NCBI GenBank assembly: GCA_016715325.1
Contig: JADKAL010000009.1
Location: 59,034-123,033, forward strand
Direction of reading: 5' to 3'
DNA from: Methylococcaceae bacterium
Lineage (GTDB): Bacteria; Pseudomonadota; Gammaproteobacteria; Methylococcales; Methylomonadaceae
Length of the DNA: 64,000 bases
A model generated the notes under the pieces. It was not told where the DNA came from, searched no databases, and saw only the letters and a list, made by a program, of their open reading frames with translations. Positions 10,286 to 19,646 of the stretch are shown piece by piece; the first letter of the stretch is position 1, and every line of letters begins with the position of its first letter. Both the position numbers and the translations under genes were made by a program.

Positions 10286-11484
10286 AATTAGGCACCGCAT
10301 TAACCAATAACGCAACCAAGGCAATGCTGCTCGGTTCGGGAGAGCTGGGCAAAGAAATCGCCATTTCGTTGCAGCGATACGGCGTTGAAGTGATTGCGGT
10401 AGATCGCTATCCGAATGCGCCCGCCCACCAAGTCGCTCATCGTAGCCACGTCATTACCATGACGGATGCAGAAGAGTTGAGGAAAATTATCGATCTGGAA
10501 CAACCCGACATAATCATTCCTGAAATCGAAGCGATAGCGACCGATGTTTTAATGCAAGTCGAATCCCAGGGACTCGCCAAAGTGGTGCCGAATGCGAAAG
10601 CCATTCAGCTTACGATGAACCGGGAGCGCATTCGTGCGTTGGTGGCGGAAGAGCTTAAAATACCGACTTCTCGCTACGCCTTTGCAGAAAGTTACGAAGA
10701 TTTAAAAACTGCAGTCGACAGCGGAATCGGCTATCCATGCTTCGTTAAACCGACGATGTCGTCTTCGGGAAAAGGGCAGACGATGGTAAAAACGCCGGAA
10801 CAACTTGAAGAAGCGTGGAAATATGCTAAAGTCAGTGGCAGAGTCGATACCGGTAAAGTGATTGTCGAATCAAAAATCGATTTTGATTTTGAAATCACTC
10901 TGCTAACGGTGCGAGCGTATGATAGCTCAGGTAAAGTCCAGACTTATTTTTGCGAACCCATCGGACATGTCCAGGAAAAGGGCGATTACCGCCAAAGCTG
11001 GCAACCGCAAGCGATGACCGAAATAGCATTAAAAAACGCTAAGGCGATTGCATGTAAAGTGACGGAAGCCCTTGGCGGAGAAGGTATATTCGGTGTTGAA
11101 CTGTTTATAAAGGGCGATGAAGTTTGGTTTTGTGAAGTAAGTCCCAGACCGCACGATACCGGCATGGTTACAATGGTAACCCAGTTACAAAATGAATTTG
11201 AGTTGCATGTAAGGGCCATCTTGGGCTTTCCGGTAACGACAGTGTTGAAAAAATGTGGCGCCAGCGCGGTAATCTTGTCGGACATTGACTCGAAAGATTT
11301 TTTTTATACAGGTTTAGAACAAGCGTTAAGCGAATCAGAAAGCGAAATTAGGCTGTTCGGCAAGCCGGAAGCTTTGAAATACCGAAGAATGGGCGTAGCC
11401 CTTGCTACTTCACATTCGGTAGATGATGCAATAAAGAAAGCAGTTAGTGCTGCGAATTCGGTGAATATCCATGCAACGAAATAG
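10282..11484 (+). CDS. purT: Formate-dependent GAR transformylase PurT
   Basis: ATP-grasp enzyme using formate and ATP to formylate glycinamide ribonucleotide in purine synthesis. The 400-residue protein begins with a Rossmann-like N-terminal domain ([30 protein letters not shown]). It continues through the ATP-grasp region ([67 protein letters not shown]) and ends with the typical YRRMGVALA segment. Length is slightly above E. coli PurT (392). Its ATG overlaps the stop of the MutS-like gene, so they are probably co-transcribed. In a methanotroph this gives direct use of formate produced in C1 oxidation. Confidence 0.96.
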   Translation: MKLGTALTNNATKAMLLGSGELGKEIAISLQRYGVEVIAVDRYPNAPAHQVAHRSHVITMTDAEELRKIIDLEQPDIIIPEIEAIATDVLMQVESQGLAKVVPNAKAIQLTMNRERIRALVAEELKIPTSRYAFAESYEDLKTAVDSGIGYPCFVKPTMSSSGKGQTMVKTPEQLEEAWKYAKVSGRVDTGKVIVESKIDFDFEITLLTVRAYDSSGKVQTYFCEPIGHVQEKGDYRQSWQPQAMTEIALKNAKAIACKVTEALGGEGIFGVELFIKGDEVWFCEVSPRPHDTGMVTMVTQLQNEFELHVRAILGFPVTTVLKKCGASAVILSDIDSKDFFYTGLEQALSESESEIRLFGKPEALKYRRMGVALATSHSVDDAIKKAVSAANSVNIHATK

Positions 11485-11493
11485 GAATAATTA

Positions 11494-12141
11494 ATGATGT
11501 TAAAAAACACTCTTTTATTATTAACCTTATTGATTTCAACTGATGCATTCGCAGACATCTACAAATATGTCGATTCAAACGGGCGCGTAACCTATACCAA
11601 CTTACGAACGAGTACGTTCGGTCATTCTTCTCGCCACAGCTTAGCAAAGCTCATCATAAAAACCCCGGAAAACCATTTCAAGTTCAGAGAAAACAGCTTC
11701 TATCCGACGATATTCCATCGCGAAAGTCACGAACCGAGTTCGCGTATTATCAATCGAAGCAAATTTTCTAATCTTATTTCCGAAGCTGCCAATCGGCACG
11801 GCGTAGAGGAAAAGCTGGTACATGCAGTGATTCAAACCGAATCCGCTTATAACGCCGGTGCCGTATCGAGAGCCGGTGCTGTGGGTTTAATGCAGTTGAT
11901 GCCGGATACGGCCAGACGTTACGGTGTTACCAATCGGACCGATCCGATTCAAAACGTTAACGGCGGCACTCGGTATTTGAAAGATTTGTTAGATATGTTT
12001 AACTACAACCTCGGGCTTGCGGTTGCTGCGTACAACGCCGGAGAAGGGGCTGTTATGAAATACAATAATTCCATTCCCCCTTATCCGGAAACTCAAAACT
12101 ACGTCAAGCAAGTTTTATCGCTTTATCGTAGCGCCTTATAA
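11494..12141 (+). CDS. Secreted lytic transglycosylase (DUF4124 plus SLT)
   Basis: Periplasmic peptidoglycan lytic transglycosylase of 215 residues. A signal peptide (MMLKNTLLLLTLLISTDAFA) is followed by a DUF4124 motif (DIYKYVDSNGRVTYTN) and a C-terminal SLT domain: HAVIQTESAYNAGAVSRAGAVGLMQLMPDTARRYGV with the catalytic glutamate in TES, then NVNGGTRYLKDLLDMF and AAYNAGEGAV. This is the small SLT-family architecture with glycan-cleaving activity, and not the long superhelical Slt70. An AGGA ribosome-binding site lies just upstream. It starts 9 bp after purT. Confidence 0.9.
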   Translation: MMLKNTLLLLTLLISTDAFADIYKYVDSNGRVTYTNLRTSTFGHSSRHSLAKLIIKTPENHFKFRENSFYPTIFHRESHEPSSRIINRSKFSNLISEAANRHGVEEKLVHAVIQTESAYNAGAVSRAGAVGLMQLMPDTARRYGVTNRTDPIQNVNGGTRYLKDLLDMFNYNLGLAVAAYNAGEGAVMKYNNSIPPYPETQNYVKQVLSLYRSAL

Positions 12142-12163
12142 AACATACCTGACCTTCCATAAA

Positions 12164-12415
12164 TCAGCCGACTATCGGTGTGAGATGGTCGGGGTTGACG
12201 CAACATCTTACATTGCACTTATGTTGAAGACGTTGTCCAACGGGTAAACGCCCGTACTGGGTTTCCCAGGAAGCGATGTCGGCTTTAATTTCTTGCCCAT
12301 CGATATTAATTCGACCATAGTCGTTACGTGTTTCGCCGGTCCAAAGCCAACAACCGGTTTCAGTAACAGGAATGACGAATTCCATAAATTTATCAACTGC
12401 TAGTTCGTTTTTCAT
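12164..12415 (-). CDS. Small HNH-like zinc-binding protein, possibly degenerate
   Basis: An 83-residue protein resembling the short HNH_3-type homing or phage HNH nucleases. It has the GCWLWTGETRNDYGRINIDG lead and the end QHKCNVRCCVNPDHLTPI, which supplies the Cys/His zinc ligands and the NPDHL helix. In typical members a histidine sits in an AHRxxWE motif; here the equivalent is ADIASWE, so one metal or catalytic ligand appears replaced. A strong RBS (AAAGGAG) is correctly spaced from the ATG, supporting real expression. It is isolated on the minus strand between unrelated genes, with an AT-rich upstream region. It may be a relic of a homing endonuclease or a DNA-binding regulator. Confidence 0.6.
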   Translation of the reverse strand: MKNELAVDKFMEFVIPVTETGCWLWTGETRNDYGRINIDGQEIKADIASWETQYGRLPVGQRLQHKCNVRCCVNPDHLTPIVG

Positions 12416-12690
12416 AGCATCTCCTTTTAATATTCATTTGAAACATCAACAACAAAGTTGATTTTCTTAACGTCATTTTATAAATAAAATAAGTCGAGAA
12501 TGTGACAAATAACCTACTTTAAATAAGCATTATTTATGCCTTATTTATAGTGGCTAATTATCAAGGAGTTAGTTCTTCTTGGAGAAAAAAAAATTAATAT
12601 TGCACAAAATGAGTGCAATGATGCACCCATTCCGGCAGTTTAATTGCGATCATAAAGATCATCGAAAAGCGGATTTACAAATTGAGTCGA

Positions 12691-13530
12691 TCAGGGGTTG
12701 ATAGCGTAAGTCTCGCTATACGTATTGCCTGTTTTGCAGACATCCCGCGCCGTCGGGCTTTCGCATTGGGTATCGGTAATGTCGGCTTTTAAAGTGCCCG
12801 CAGTGTCGGGAACAAAGTAAAACCGGAAGTTAGGGTCGGAACTGATGGCAATGTCCGTTTTCGCCGTTAAGATCGGTTTACCGTTAAATGAAACTTTCAT
12901 ATTTTCGATGAAATGCGATTTTTTAATGAATCGCGTCACTTGATCCATCTGCATACCGCTTAAGTTGGGATGGCTGATTAACAATTGCACTAACGCAGGT
13001 TCTTTGGTTTTAATGCCGTCATCCAACCGGAATTTCATCTTGCCCAAACGTTTCATCGCGGCATCCAAATCGGCACCCACCGGTGCCGAGCAACCGCCGC
13101 TGGCTTTGACGTATTTTTTGGTCATGTACAATTTGCCGTCATTCATTTCCGCAATAGCGCGAATATAACTGTAGGTATTAACGCGAATTCGCATAGCCAG
13201 ATCGGCCTTGCCGCTGTCAGGCGTAAATTCAAACTCGCCGACGAAAGGGAAGGGATTCTTATCGACCAATACCAGGATTTTTTTGATATAGCTGTCGTTG
13301 GTTTGCTTCGTTTTGGTGTTGATCTTTAACGGCACCAGAGCGGGGTCTTCGGCGCGGATGGGTGCATCCAGTTCTATGATGTTATTTGATTCTTCAATCG
13401 TTTTACCGGAAAAATACTGGTTTTTTAAATCATTGTTCCATTCGGTTTCGTCTTGTTCCGCGAAGCCGACAGCCGAGAATAGGAGCAAAATCAAGAATAA
13501 AAGCTTTGTAAAATAAGTGTTTTGACGCAT
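12691..13530 (-). CDS. Quinoprotein dehydrogenase-associated SoxYZ-like carrier
   Basis: A 279-residue exported protein matching the fused SoxY/SoxZ-like family found with PQQ-dependent (methanol-type) dehydrogenases. Signal peptide MRQNTYFTKLLFLILLLFSAVGFA. An N-terminal SoxY-like beta sandwich carries a KASGGCSAPVG motif around residue 145, the place of the sulfur-carrier cysteine in SoxY. The C-terminal half (MKVSFNGKPILTAKTDIAISSDPNFRFYFVP) is SoxZ-like. A very good RBS (GGGAGG) precedes the ATG. No PQQ dehydrogenase gene is in this window, so its partner must lie elsewhere. The precise function of the family is not established. Confidence 0.8.
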   Translation of the reverse strand: MRQNTYFTKLLFLILLLFSAVGFAEQDETEWNNDLKNQYFSGKTIEESNNIIELDAPIRAEDPALVPLKINTKTKQTNDSYIKKILVLVDKNPFPFVGEFEFTPDSGKADLAMRIRVNTYSYIRAIAEMNDGKLYMTKKYVKASGGCSAPVGADLDAAMKRLGKMKFRLDDGIKTKEPALVQLLISHPNLSGMQMDQVTRFIKKSHFIENMKVSFNGKPILTAKTDIAISSDPNFRFYFVPDTAGTLKADITDTQCESPTARDVCKTGNTYSETYAINP

Positions 13531-13577
13531 GTTAGGTCCTCCCGAAATGAGGTCTTTAAGTTGGTAGATGTTGAAAA

Positions 13578-14225
13578 TTATATTTCTGAAAGTTTTGGTT
13601 TCTTCTTCCTAGACACACTTAATAATCCTACTAGACCACTGAAAAATAAACAGATTGAAGCAGGGATAGGTGTTGTTATTACATATGTTTCAAAAAAAAC
13701 ATCGAAACCGTCGCCTTGATTAGTCCATTGGTTTATTTGATTATCGTAAGCAAGCATTTCACCACCGGAATATTGATTATCTGAATTGCCATTCCAAAAA
13801 CCTTGCAATCCGCCAAAACCGGGCGGCGGCGCTTTGACGTAGTTAACAATTAAAGCATACATCGATCCTGCATGAATGTTGAAATGGTCTGGGAAAATAA
13901 TTTTATTGGAAATCAGAGAAGTGCCTGAGGGAAGAATGGTTGAAAGTATTGTGTCTTGAGGAATGCCTTGTTGCGTAGACCAGAGCGACACTCTTAATTG
14001 AGACGACGCCTGTGGAATGCCCTGCACGTTAATACGAACACTTTCAAGTTTTCCCGATAAGCCTGCGGTAAATGTTTGTGCTACAAATTGACAGCATTCA
14101 TTAATAAACGAGGCTAAATTACCGCCACCTTTTTTTGTAAATGATTGATCCAGGAGCGTTGCTGCCCTTGCGGAAGGAAAAAATATTAGAATGATAAAAG
14201 CAAAACTTAATAATTTCTTATACAT
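13578..14225 (-). CDS. PEP-CTERM-like secreted protein
   Basis: A 215-residue exported protein. It has a signal peptide (MYKKLLSFAFIILIFFPSARA), a beta-rich ectodomain resembling choice-of-anchor or carbohydrate-binding modules (LESVRINVQGIPQASSQLRVSLWS) and a C-terminal sorting-type tail: ITTPIPASICLFFSGLVGLLSVSRKKK. That tail is a hydrophobic helix followed by basic residues with a PxPA motif, the VPxPA-like variant of PEP-CTERM signals handled by exosortase. No exosortase is in the window. It starts immediately upstream of the SoxYZ-like carrier on the same strand, with a 47-bp gap. Its role is probably at the cell surface or in exopolysaccharide association. Confidence 0.7.
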   Translation of the reverse strand: MYKKLLSFAFIILIFFPSARAATLLDQSFTKKGGGNLASFINECCQFVAQTFTAGLSGKLESVRINVQGIPQASSQLRVSLWSTQQGIPQDTILSTILPSGTSLISNKIIFPDHFNIHAGSMYALIVNYVKAPPPGFGGLQGFWNGNSDNQYSGGEMLAYDNQINQWTNQGDGFDVFFETYVITTPIPASICLFFSGLVGLLSVSRKKKPKLSEI

Positions 14226-14343
14226 AACCGCGTTACCTCGTGTTTATTAAATAATTAAGTTCAATTAAGGCAGAAAACAGATGCTTTTTCTGTCCCTTGC
14301 TCCAAGGCGATCAATTCGATTTGAACTTTTAGTATTTTGGTCG

Positions 14344-15843
14344 TTAACCTTTAGGCCGCATATGCGGAAACAACAACACATCTCGAATCGACGGTGCATC
14401 GGTGAATAGCATTACCAAACGGTCGATGCCGATGCCTTCGCCTGCCGTGGGAGGCATGCCGTGTTCCAGGGCGGTGATGTAGTCGGCATCAAAGTGCATG
14501 GCTTCATCGTCGCCGGCTTCTTTGTCTTCGACCTGTTTTTGGAAACGGGCGGCTTGGTCTTCTGCATCGTTCAGCTCGGTAAAGCCGTTGGCGATTTCGC
14601 GGCCACCGACGAAAAACTCAAAGCGGTCGGTGACGTGCGGATCGTTGTCGTTACGTCGTGCCAGCGGAGACACTTCAACCGGATAAGCGGTAATAAAAGT
14701 GGGGTTCATCAGCTTGCTTTCGACGGTTTTTTCAAAAATTTCGATTTGGATTTTACCTAAGCCGTAACTGTCTTTTACCGGAATCTTCAAGGCAGCGGCG
14801 ATTTTTACCGCGCCATCACGGGTGCTGATTTGCTCTAAGGTAACGCCGGGATTGAAATGCAGGATGGATTCCACCACGGTCATCCGGTCAAATGGCTTGC
14901 CGAAATCGTACTGTTCACCTTGGTAGTCAATTATGGAATGACCTACGACTTCTTGAGCGATACCGCGCAACATTTCTTCAGTCAAGTCCATTAAATCATG
15001 GTATTCGGCATAAGCCTGATAAAACTCCAGCATGGTGAATTCGGGATTATGGCGCGTGGATAGCCCTTCATTACGGAAATTGCGGTTGATTTCAAACACG
15101 CGCTCAAAACCGCCGACGGCCAAACGTTTCAAATACAATTCCGGCGCGATACGCAGGAAGATGTCCATGTCCAACGCGTTATGGTGGGTGATAAACGGGC
15201 GGGCGGTAGCACCACCGGGGATGACTTGCATCATCGGCGTTTCCACTTCCAGAAACTGCCGCTCAATCAGGAATTGACGGATATAAGCGACAATCTTTGA
15301 ACGCACCAGAAAGGTGTTGCGGGTTTCCTCGCTCATGATCAAATCCAGATAACGCTGGCGGTATTTGATCTCCTGGTCGGCTATGCCGTGAAATTTTTCC
15401 GGCAAGGGACGCAGGGCTTTGGTTAGCAGCCTTATATCATCGACCTTAATGCTGAGCTCGCCGGTCTGGGTTCTAAACAACACGCCTTCGGCACCGATGA
15501 TGTCGCCGATGTCCCATTTTTTGAATTGCTCGTTATAAAAACCTTCGGGTTGTGTGTCGCGGGTTACATACAATTGAATCTTGCCGGACATATCCTGGAT
15601 ATGCACAAAACTGGCCTTGCCCATTACTCGACGAGTCATCATTCGACCGGCGATTTTGACGCGTAAGAGTTCGGCTTCGAGGTCTTCTTTCGATTTTTCG
15701 CCGTATTCGGCTAATAGTTCACCCGCCACCACATTACGGCGAAAATCGGTAGGGAAAGCGATATTGCCGTTGTCGCGCAGTTCATTGAGTTTACTACGGC
15801 GTTGGCGGATTTGTTCTTGTTCGTCTGCTTGAGTTTCAGTCAT
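14344..15843 (-). CDS. lysS: Lysyl-tRNA synthetase, class II
   Basis: Charges tRNA-Lys. The 499-residue protein has the N-terminal OB-fold anticodon-binding domain ([32 protein letters not shown]). The class II catalytic core follows: motif 1 ([21 protein letters not shown]), motif 2 ([24 protein letters not shown]) and motif 3 ([15 protein letters not shown]). Length is normal. In many gammaproteobacteria lysS directly follows prfB; here the two are on the same strand but separated by a two-gene cassette at 15985-17828, leaving 141 bp between that cassette and lysS. Confidence 0.97.
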   Translation of the reverse strand: MTETQADEQEQIRQRRSKLNELRDNGNIAFPTDFRRNVVAGELLAEYGEKSKEDLEAELLRVKIAGRMMTRRVMGKASFVHIQDMSGKIQLYVTRDTQPEGFYNEQFKKWDIGDIIGAEGVLFRTQTGELSIKVDDIRLLTKALRPLPEKFHGIADQEIKYRQRYLDLIMSEETRNTFLVRSKIVAYIRQFLIERQFLEVETPMMQVIPGGATARPFITHHNALDMDIFLRIAPELYLKRLAVGGFERVFEINRNFRNEGLSTRHNPEFTMLEFYQAYAEYHDLMDLTEEMLRGIAQEVVGHSIIDYQGEQYDFGKPFDRMTVVESILHFNPGVTLEQISTRDGAVKIAAALKIPVKDSYGLGKIQIEIFEKTVESKLMNPTFITAYPVEVSPLARRNDNDPHVTDRFEFFVGGREIANGFTELNDAEDQAARFQKQVEDKEAGDDEAMHFDADYITALEHGMPPTAGEGIGIDRLVMLFTDAPSIRDVLLFPHMRPKG

Positions 15844-15984
15844 AAAAATTCAAATGAAATATTTAAAAGTTGTAAAATGTGACGATGGCTTAAATTTAGC
15901 TATAAAAATTGAGATAGATAATAAACATTATCGTAATTTAGAATACAAACATCTAAATATTGAGTTTGATTAAACTCTAATTTA

Positions 15985-16467
15985 CTATGTTTGGATGTTC
16001 CTTTTCGGGTGTCTTTTGTCAATTCGAAATAGAACGCCTTTATATAGCAAATTATCTTTGTCTATATCCTGAAAATCTGAATTACACAGTTTTATTCTAT
16101 CGATAATAAATTGAAAAAAATGCTTACCTGCCATGAGCTGTTTTAAATATTCACCTTTATTTTTTGATTTTAATTCGATTAGAAATACATAAATTTTATT
16201 ACCTTTTTGATGAACTAAAATGTAATCATTTTTAGTGCAAAGACCTTTTACAGAAGGATTGAAAAATGGAAATATAGCATCGCTTTTTGTTTGCTTGTTT
16301 TTATCGAAACTGAAACAAGATATATTATCGGAACTTTTTATTTTAATATCGACCGATAACTTTTCTTTTTCTTCAATAAGACGTAACGTATTTTTGTCGC
16401 CTTTAACTAGATGAAAGTGAAATTCATCAGGAATAACACAATTTAATAAATGAGGAAATGATTTCAT
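15985..16467 (-). CDS. Small PD-(D/E)XK nuclease-like protein, partner of the adjacent ATPase
   Basis: A 160-residue protein I cannot assign to a named family. The C-terminal half reads like a compact PD-(D/E)XK core. An aspartate in KNDYILV is followed 17 residues later by an E-L-K triad in the strand KIYVFLIELKS, then a helix with K and Q (EYLKQLMAGKHFFQF). This D...ExK plus downstream Q layout is common in restriction-type nucleases, but homology is inferred only by eye. Its start overlaps the stop of the ATPase gene by one base, so the two are translationally coupled. Base composition is much more AT-rich than flanking lysS and prfB, suggesting transfer. Best guess is the effector of a two-gene defence-type cassette. 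Confidence 0.6.
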   Translation of the reverse strand: MKSFPHLLNCVIPDEFHFHLVKGDKNTLRLIEEKEKLSVDIKIKSSDNISCFSFDKNKQTKSDAIFPFFNPSVKGLCTKNDYILVHQKGNKIYVFLIELKSKNKGEYLKQLMAGKHFFQFIIDRIKLCNSDFQDIDKDNLLYKGVLFRIDKRHPKRNIQT

Positions 16468-17828
16468 TAATCATTTAGCTCCTTTGCATCCTGCATTGCA
16501 TAATAAATCTCATTGGATGATTTATTAAGATCATTAATGACAACATCAAAGGTTTCAGCAATAATTCCTTCTTCATTATCCACCGTCATTGGTGTTATTT
16601 TTTTTTCATTAAATAGGTACGCCGTTACTCGTTTTCCTTCTAGTAATTCATTATCTTGATAACCGAATTTTTTTTGTAACTCAATTGATCCTGAAAAACC
16701 TTTTTTTAGCATTATTAAGTTATTTAATTCACGTACAAAGTAATCGCTGTGGGTGCTAACAATTACCTTTAAATCCGCATTAACTAGTTGGGCTAAAATT
16801 CGCGCTACTTGCCGTTGATTATCAGGATGTAAATTAAGCTCAGGCTCATCAATCATAAGACAATCACCTCTTTCTGCTAGGTGCTCTAAATAGAAAACCA
16901 AGCCAAAAAGAGTTTTCACGGTTGATGATCCAAAATGCAGAGGTAGTTTTTTTGTATCACTTCGGTAAGGTATAAAAAAAACGTTACCTTGACTATCAAC
17001 CTCATATTTTCCGTTCAATACCTTTTTTTGTATATTTTGGGCATACTCACGATAAATACTTTTTTGACTTTTAGTTCGGCCAATTTTATTTAAGTGTTGA
17101 ATATAGTCTTGAATTGGGTCGGCATACCTTGAGCTTATTATGTCTTTTAATAACTCCATTGGATCAACTTTATCTTTTTGGGCGTGCTGAATTAATAAAT
17201 TACGAGTGCTAGATAGTTCTTTAAAAAATAAATTCAATCCCGCTCTTTCAGCAGGTAGAAGAAATGAATCTTTTGATAAACAGGTAAAAAGAATACTAAC
17301 TAAGCTTTTTGAAATGAATTCTTGGAGCAAACTGTCTGGAATTTCTGTGTTATGTAAAGTCAATTGAATGATTTCGCTATCAGCTTCCTTTTCTAAGGAA
17401 AGAGACCAATCCTTTATTTTTCCTAATGAAAGTGTGTTTTTTGCTGGTTTTTTTATAGAACGTGCTTGTAAGTCTTCGTCATCAAAATTTAGGCGTATTG
17501 TGGTTGTATTTGAAAACTCTTCATTTGTTACACCAAATAATCGTGGCAAATACTTTTTGAAATGTTCTTCAATATGTTTAACCATTTCGATTTGGTTTGA
17601 ATTGAATACTTCTCTAACATCAAGTCGGTAAGTACCTTCTAGTTTAAGTTTTTCAATGATTTTTTTAACGAAATTAAATCGAATATCGAAATCTTTTTCT
17701 AATAGTCCATAAAGCGAATACATAACATAAGTCTTGCCTGAATTATTTTTGCCACAAAAAAGAGTGAAGTCATTAAGTTGAATACTGCCTTTTTCAATGC
17801 CACCAAGATGTTCAAAATCAATTTTCAT
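16467..17828 (-). CDS. ABC/OLD-type AAA ATPase of a putative two-gene defence cassette
   Basis: A 453-residue SMC/RecF-like ATPase (AAA_15/AAA_21 type). The N-terminus MKIDFEHLGGIEKGSIQLNDF leads into Walker A GKNNSGKT (residues 26-33). An insertion of about 200 residues follows, then an ABC-signature-like HFGSSTVKTLFGLVFYLE (about 295-315), Walker B CLMIDEPELNLHP (about 323-335) and the switch histidine VSTHSDYF (about 358). There is no TOPRIM domain, so it is not a GajA-like OLD nuclease. It starts 20 bp after the prfB stop and is followed with a 1-base overlap by a small nuclease-like gene. Such ATPases sense or gate an effector in several phage-defence systems. The exact system is not recognised. 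Confidence 0.75.
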   Translation of the reverse strand: MKIDFEHLGGIEKGSIQLNDFTLFCGKNNSGKTYVMYSLYGLLEKDFDIRFNFVKKIIEKLKLEGTYRLDVREVFNSNQIEMVKHIEEHFKKYLPRLFGVTNEEFSNTTTIRLNFDDEDLQARSIKKPAKNTLSLGKIKDWSLSLEKEADSEIIQLTLHNTEIPDSLLQEFISKSLVSILFTCLSKDSFLLPAERAGLNLFFKELSSTRNLLIQHAQKDKVDPMELLKDIISSRYADPIQDYIQHLNKIGRTKSQKSIYREYAQNIQKKVLNGKYEVDSQGNVFFIPYRSDTKKLPLHFGSSTVKTLFGLVFYLEHLAERGDCLMIDEPELNLHPDNQRQVARILAQLVNADLKVIVSTHSDYFVRELNNLIMLKKGFSGSIELQKKFGYQDNELLEGKRVTAYLFNEKKITPMTVDNEEGIIAETFDVVINDLNKSSNEIYYAMQDAKELND

Positions 17829-17848
17829 GGTTTTATCCTTTATTTGTG

Positions 17849-18947
17849 TTACAGACCGCTCTTCAAACTGGCTTCAATGAATTGATCTAACGAACCATCT
17901 AACACCGCTTGGGTATTGCCTGTTTCGACATTTGTACGTAAATCTTTTATGCGTGATTGGTCGAGCACGTAAGAACGAATCTGGCTACCCCACCCGATGT
18001 CTGATTTACTGTCTTCTAAGGTCTGTTGGATTTCGCTACGTTTGCGAAGTTCAAGTTCATATAACTTGGATTTCAACTGCTTCATCGCCGTGTCTTTGTT
18101 TTTATGCTGGGAACGGTCGCTTTGGCACTGTACGACGGTGTTGGTGGGGATGTGGGTAATTCGCACCGCCGATTCCGTCCGGTTAACGTGCTGACCGCCC
18201 GCACCGCTGGCGCGATACACATCAATGCGCAAATCGGCAGGATTAATGTCGATGTCAATGTTATCGTCCACTTCGGGAGAGACAAACACAGAGACAAACG
18301 AGGTATGGCGGCGGTTACCGGAGTCGAACGGCGATTTACGCACTAAACGATGGACGCCGGTTTCAGTCCGAAGCCAACCGAAGGCATAATCGCCTTCAAA
18401 CTTAATCGTAGCGCTTTTGATGCCCGCGACGTCACCAGGGGATTCTTCGATCAATTCGGTTTTAAAGCCTTTGGCCTCGCCCCAGCGAAGGTACATCCGC
18501 TCGATCATGGAAGCCCAGTCTTGCGCTTCCGTGCCACCAGAACCGGATTGAATATCCAAAAAGGCATTATTCGCATCCATTTCACCCGAAAACATGCGGC
18601 GGAATTCAAGATCGGCAACACGTTTTTCAAAATCGGCTAGATCGTCCACGACGGTATCAACAGTGGCTTCATCGTCTTCTTCAACCGCCATCATCAATAA
18701 TTCTTCGGCATCGGACATGCCTTGCTCTAAGTCTTTAATTGTATTAACAACAATTTCTAGCTGTCCGCGTTCTTTGCCTAAAGCTTGTGCTTGTTCCGGG
18801 TTATCCCAAATTTTCGGGTTTTCCAGTTCCCTTAAGACTTCAATGAGGCGTTCGCTTTTGTTGTCAAAGTCAAAGATACCTCCTAAGCGCGTCGCCACGG
18901 CTTTTAAGGTCTGCAATTTTGTTTTTGATGGGGTTTATTTCTTGCAT
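17849..18947 (-). CDS. prfB: Peptide chain release factor 2, with programmed +1 frameshift
   Basis: Terminates translation at UGA and UAA. The true start is ATG at 18947 ([25 protein letters not shown]), followed by the recoding site. Codon 25 is CTT, codon 26 is TGA (18872-18870) and the next base is C, preceded three bases upstream by the internal SD-like AGGAGG (18884-18879). A +1 shift gives [13 protein letters not shown] and the rest of RF2, including GGQ ([18 protein letters not shown]) and the tripeptide anticodon-like region [13 protein letters not shown]. Total product is 365 residues, the E. coli length. This is the classical autoregulatory site: low RF2 promotes frameshifting. A start annotated at 18916 in the shifted frame would be wrong. 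Confidence 0.97.
18870..18884 (-). promoter_or_regulatory. prfB: prfB programmed +1 frameshift site
   Basis: On the minus strand the order is AGGAGG (18884-18879), TAT, CTT, TGA (18872-18870), then C. This matches the conserved RF2 recoding element AGGxGG-TAT-CTT-TGA-C, with the stop at codon 26 as in E. coli. Confidence 0.97.
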
Positions 18948-19646
18948 GAAATCGATTACTACCCTTTAAAGTTTAGGCTAAAAAATTAAAATAAACCGTT
19001 AATTATAAACTATAAGCATAAGTAGGTCATAATCGGCGTGCTTCACAAAAAAACAAAATCGATTCATGTGATGACTGAAAAGTCGAACATCGACTTACAT
19101 GCGCTTCCTAAAGTTTCGTTTGCATGGATTCTATCGAAAAGCTTTATGTGTTTCGACGTGCTTTGCAATAAAGGTTATTACCATATGAAATGGCTGGATT
19201 GAAGTGTTCACTGTGTAGCCGACTTTGATGCAAAAATGAAAAATCTGTTTTTTTGATGTAAAAGTATTTGTTTTTTCATGGTTTAATACAACTTTTATGA
19301 TTATTAATGCATTGTTTTATAATGATAATTAGTCAATTTAAAGAGACAGTCAAAAAATAGTTGTGAATTTCCGTTACTTTTTTTATTTCCTTGCTATTCT
19401 TAATTCGTTATGAAAAGGTTCTTTGTTTACGGAAACTTCTCGCATACGAAATCAGGCCGTAGGTAATCTGAGGATTAGCTGATTTATTTTGGTTTAATTT
19501 TGGTTTGCATGAGGAGTTGATTGCAGTATCGCTATAAGGATCCGAATTTCAAGAATTAAAGATATGTCATGGAAAAAGAACCGTAAAACGAGCGACCTAA
19601 ACTTACAATACTATGGCATAGCCTACTTTCGACTGGGATACCAACA
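18948..19646. other. Gene-free interval upstream of the giant surface protein
   Basis: About 700 bp between the divergent prfB and the large adhesin-like gene. I see only short open frames without convincing codon use or conserved features, such as a 43-codon frame at 19072. The stretch 19240-19400 is very AT-rich and probably contains promoter sequence for the downstream gene, but I cannot fix a -35/-10 pair with confidence. No tRNA or known riboswitch was seen. Confidence 0.4.

Noticed and set aside
15985..17828. Gabija, Septu or PARIS identity for the ATPase cassette
   Set aside because: The ATPase has no TOPRIM domain and no UvrD-like helicase partner (against Gabija). The partner has no HNH motif (against Septu) and does not show the AriB-type TOPRIM/DUF4435 features (against PARIS).
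18945..18990. A separate small gene upstream of prfB
   Set aside because: The sequence from 18947 is the true prfB N-terminus in the zero frame before the programmed shift.
19072..19203. A 43-codon frame (MTEKSNIDLHALPKVSF...) in the gap before the giant surface protein
   Set aside because: No good RBS, no recognisable domain and no operon partner. It could be chance in AT-rich DNA.
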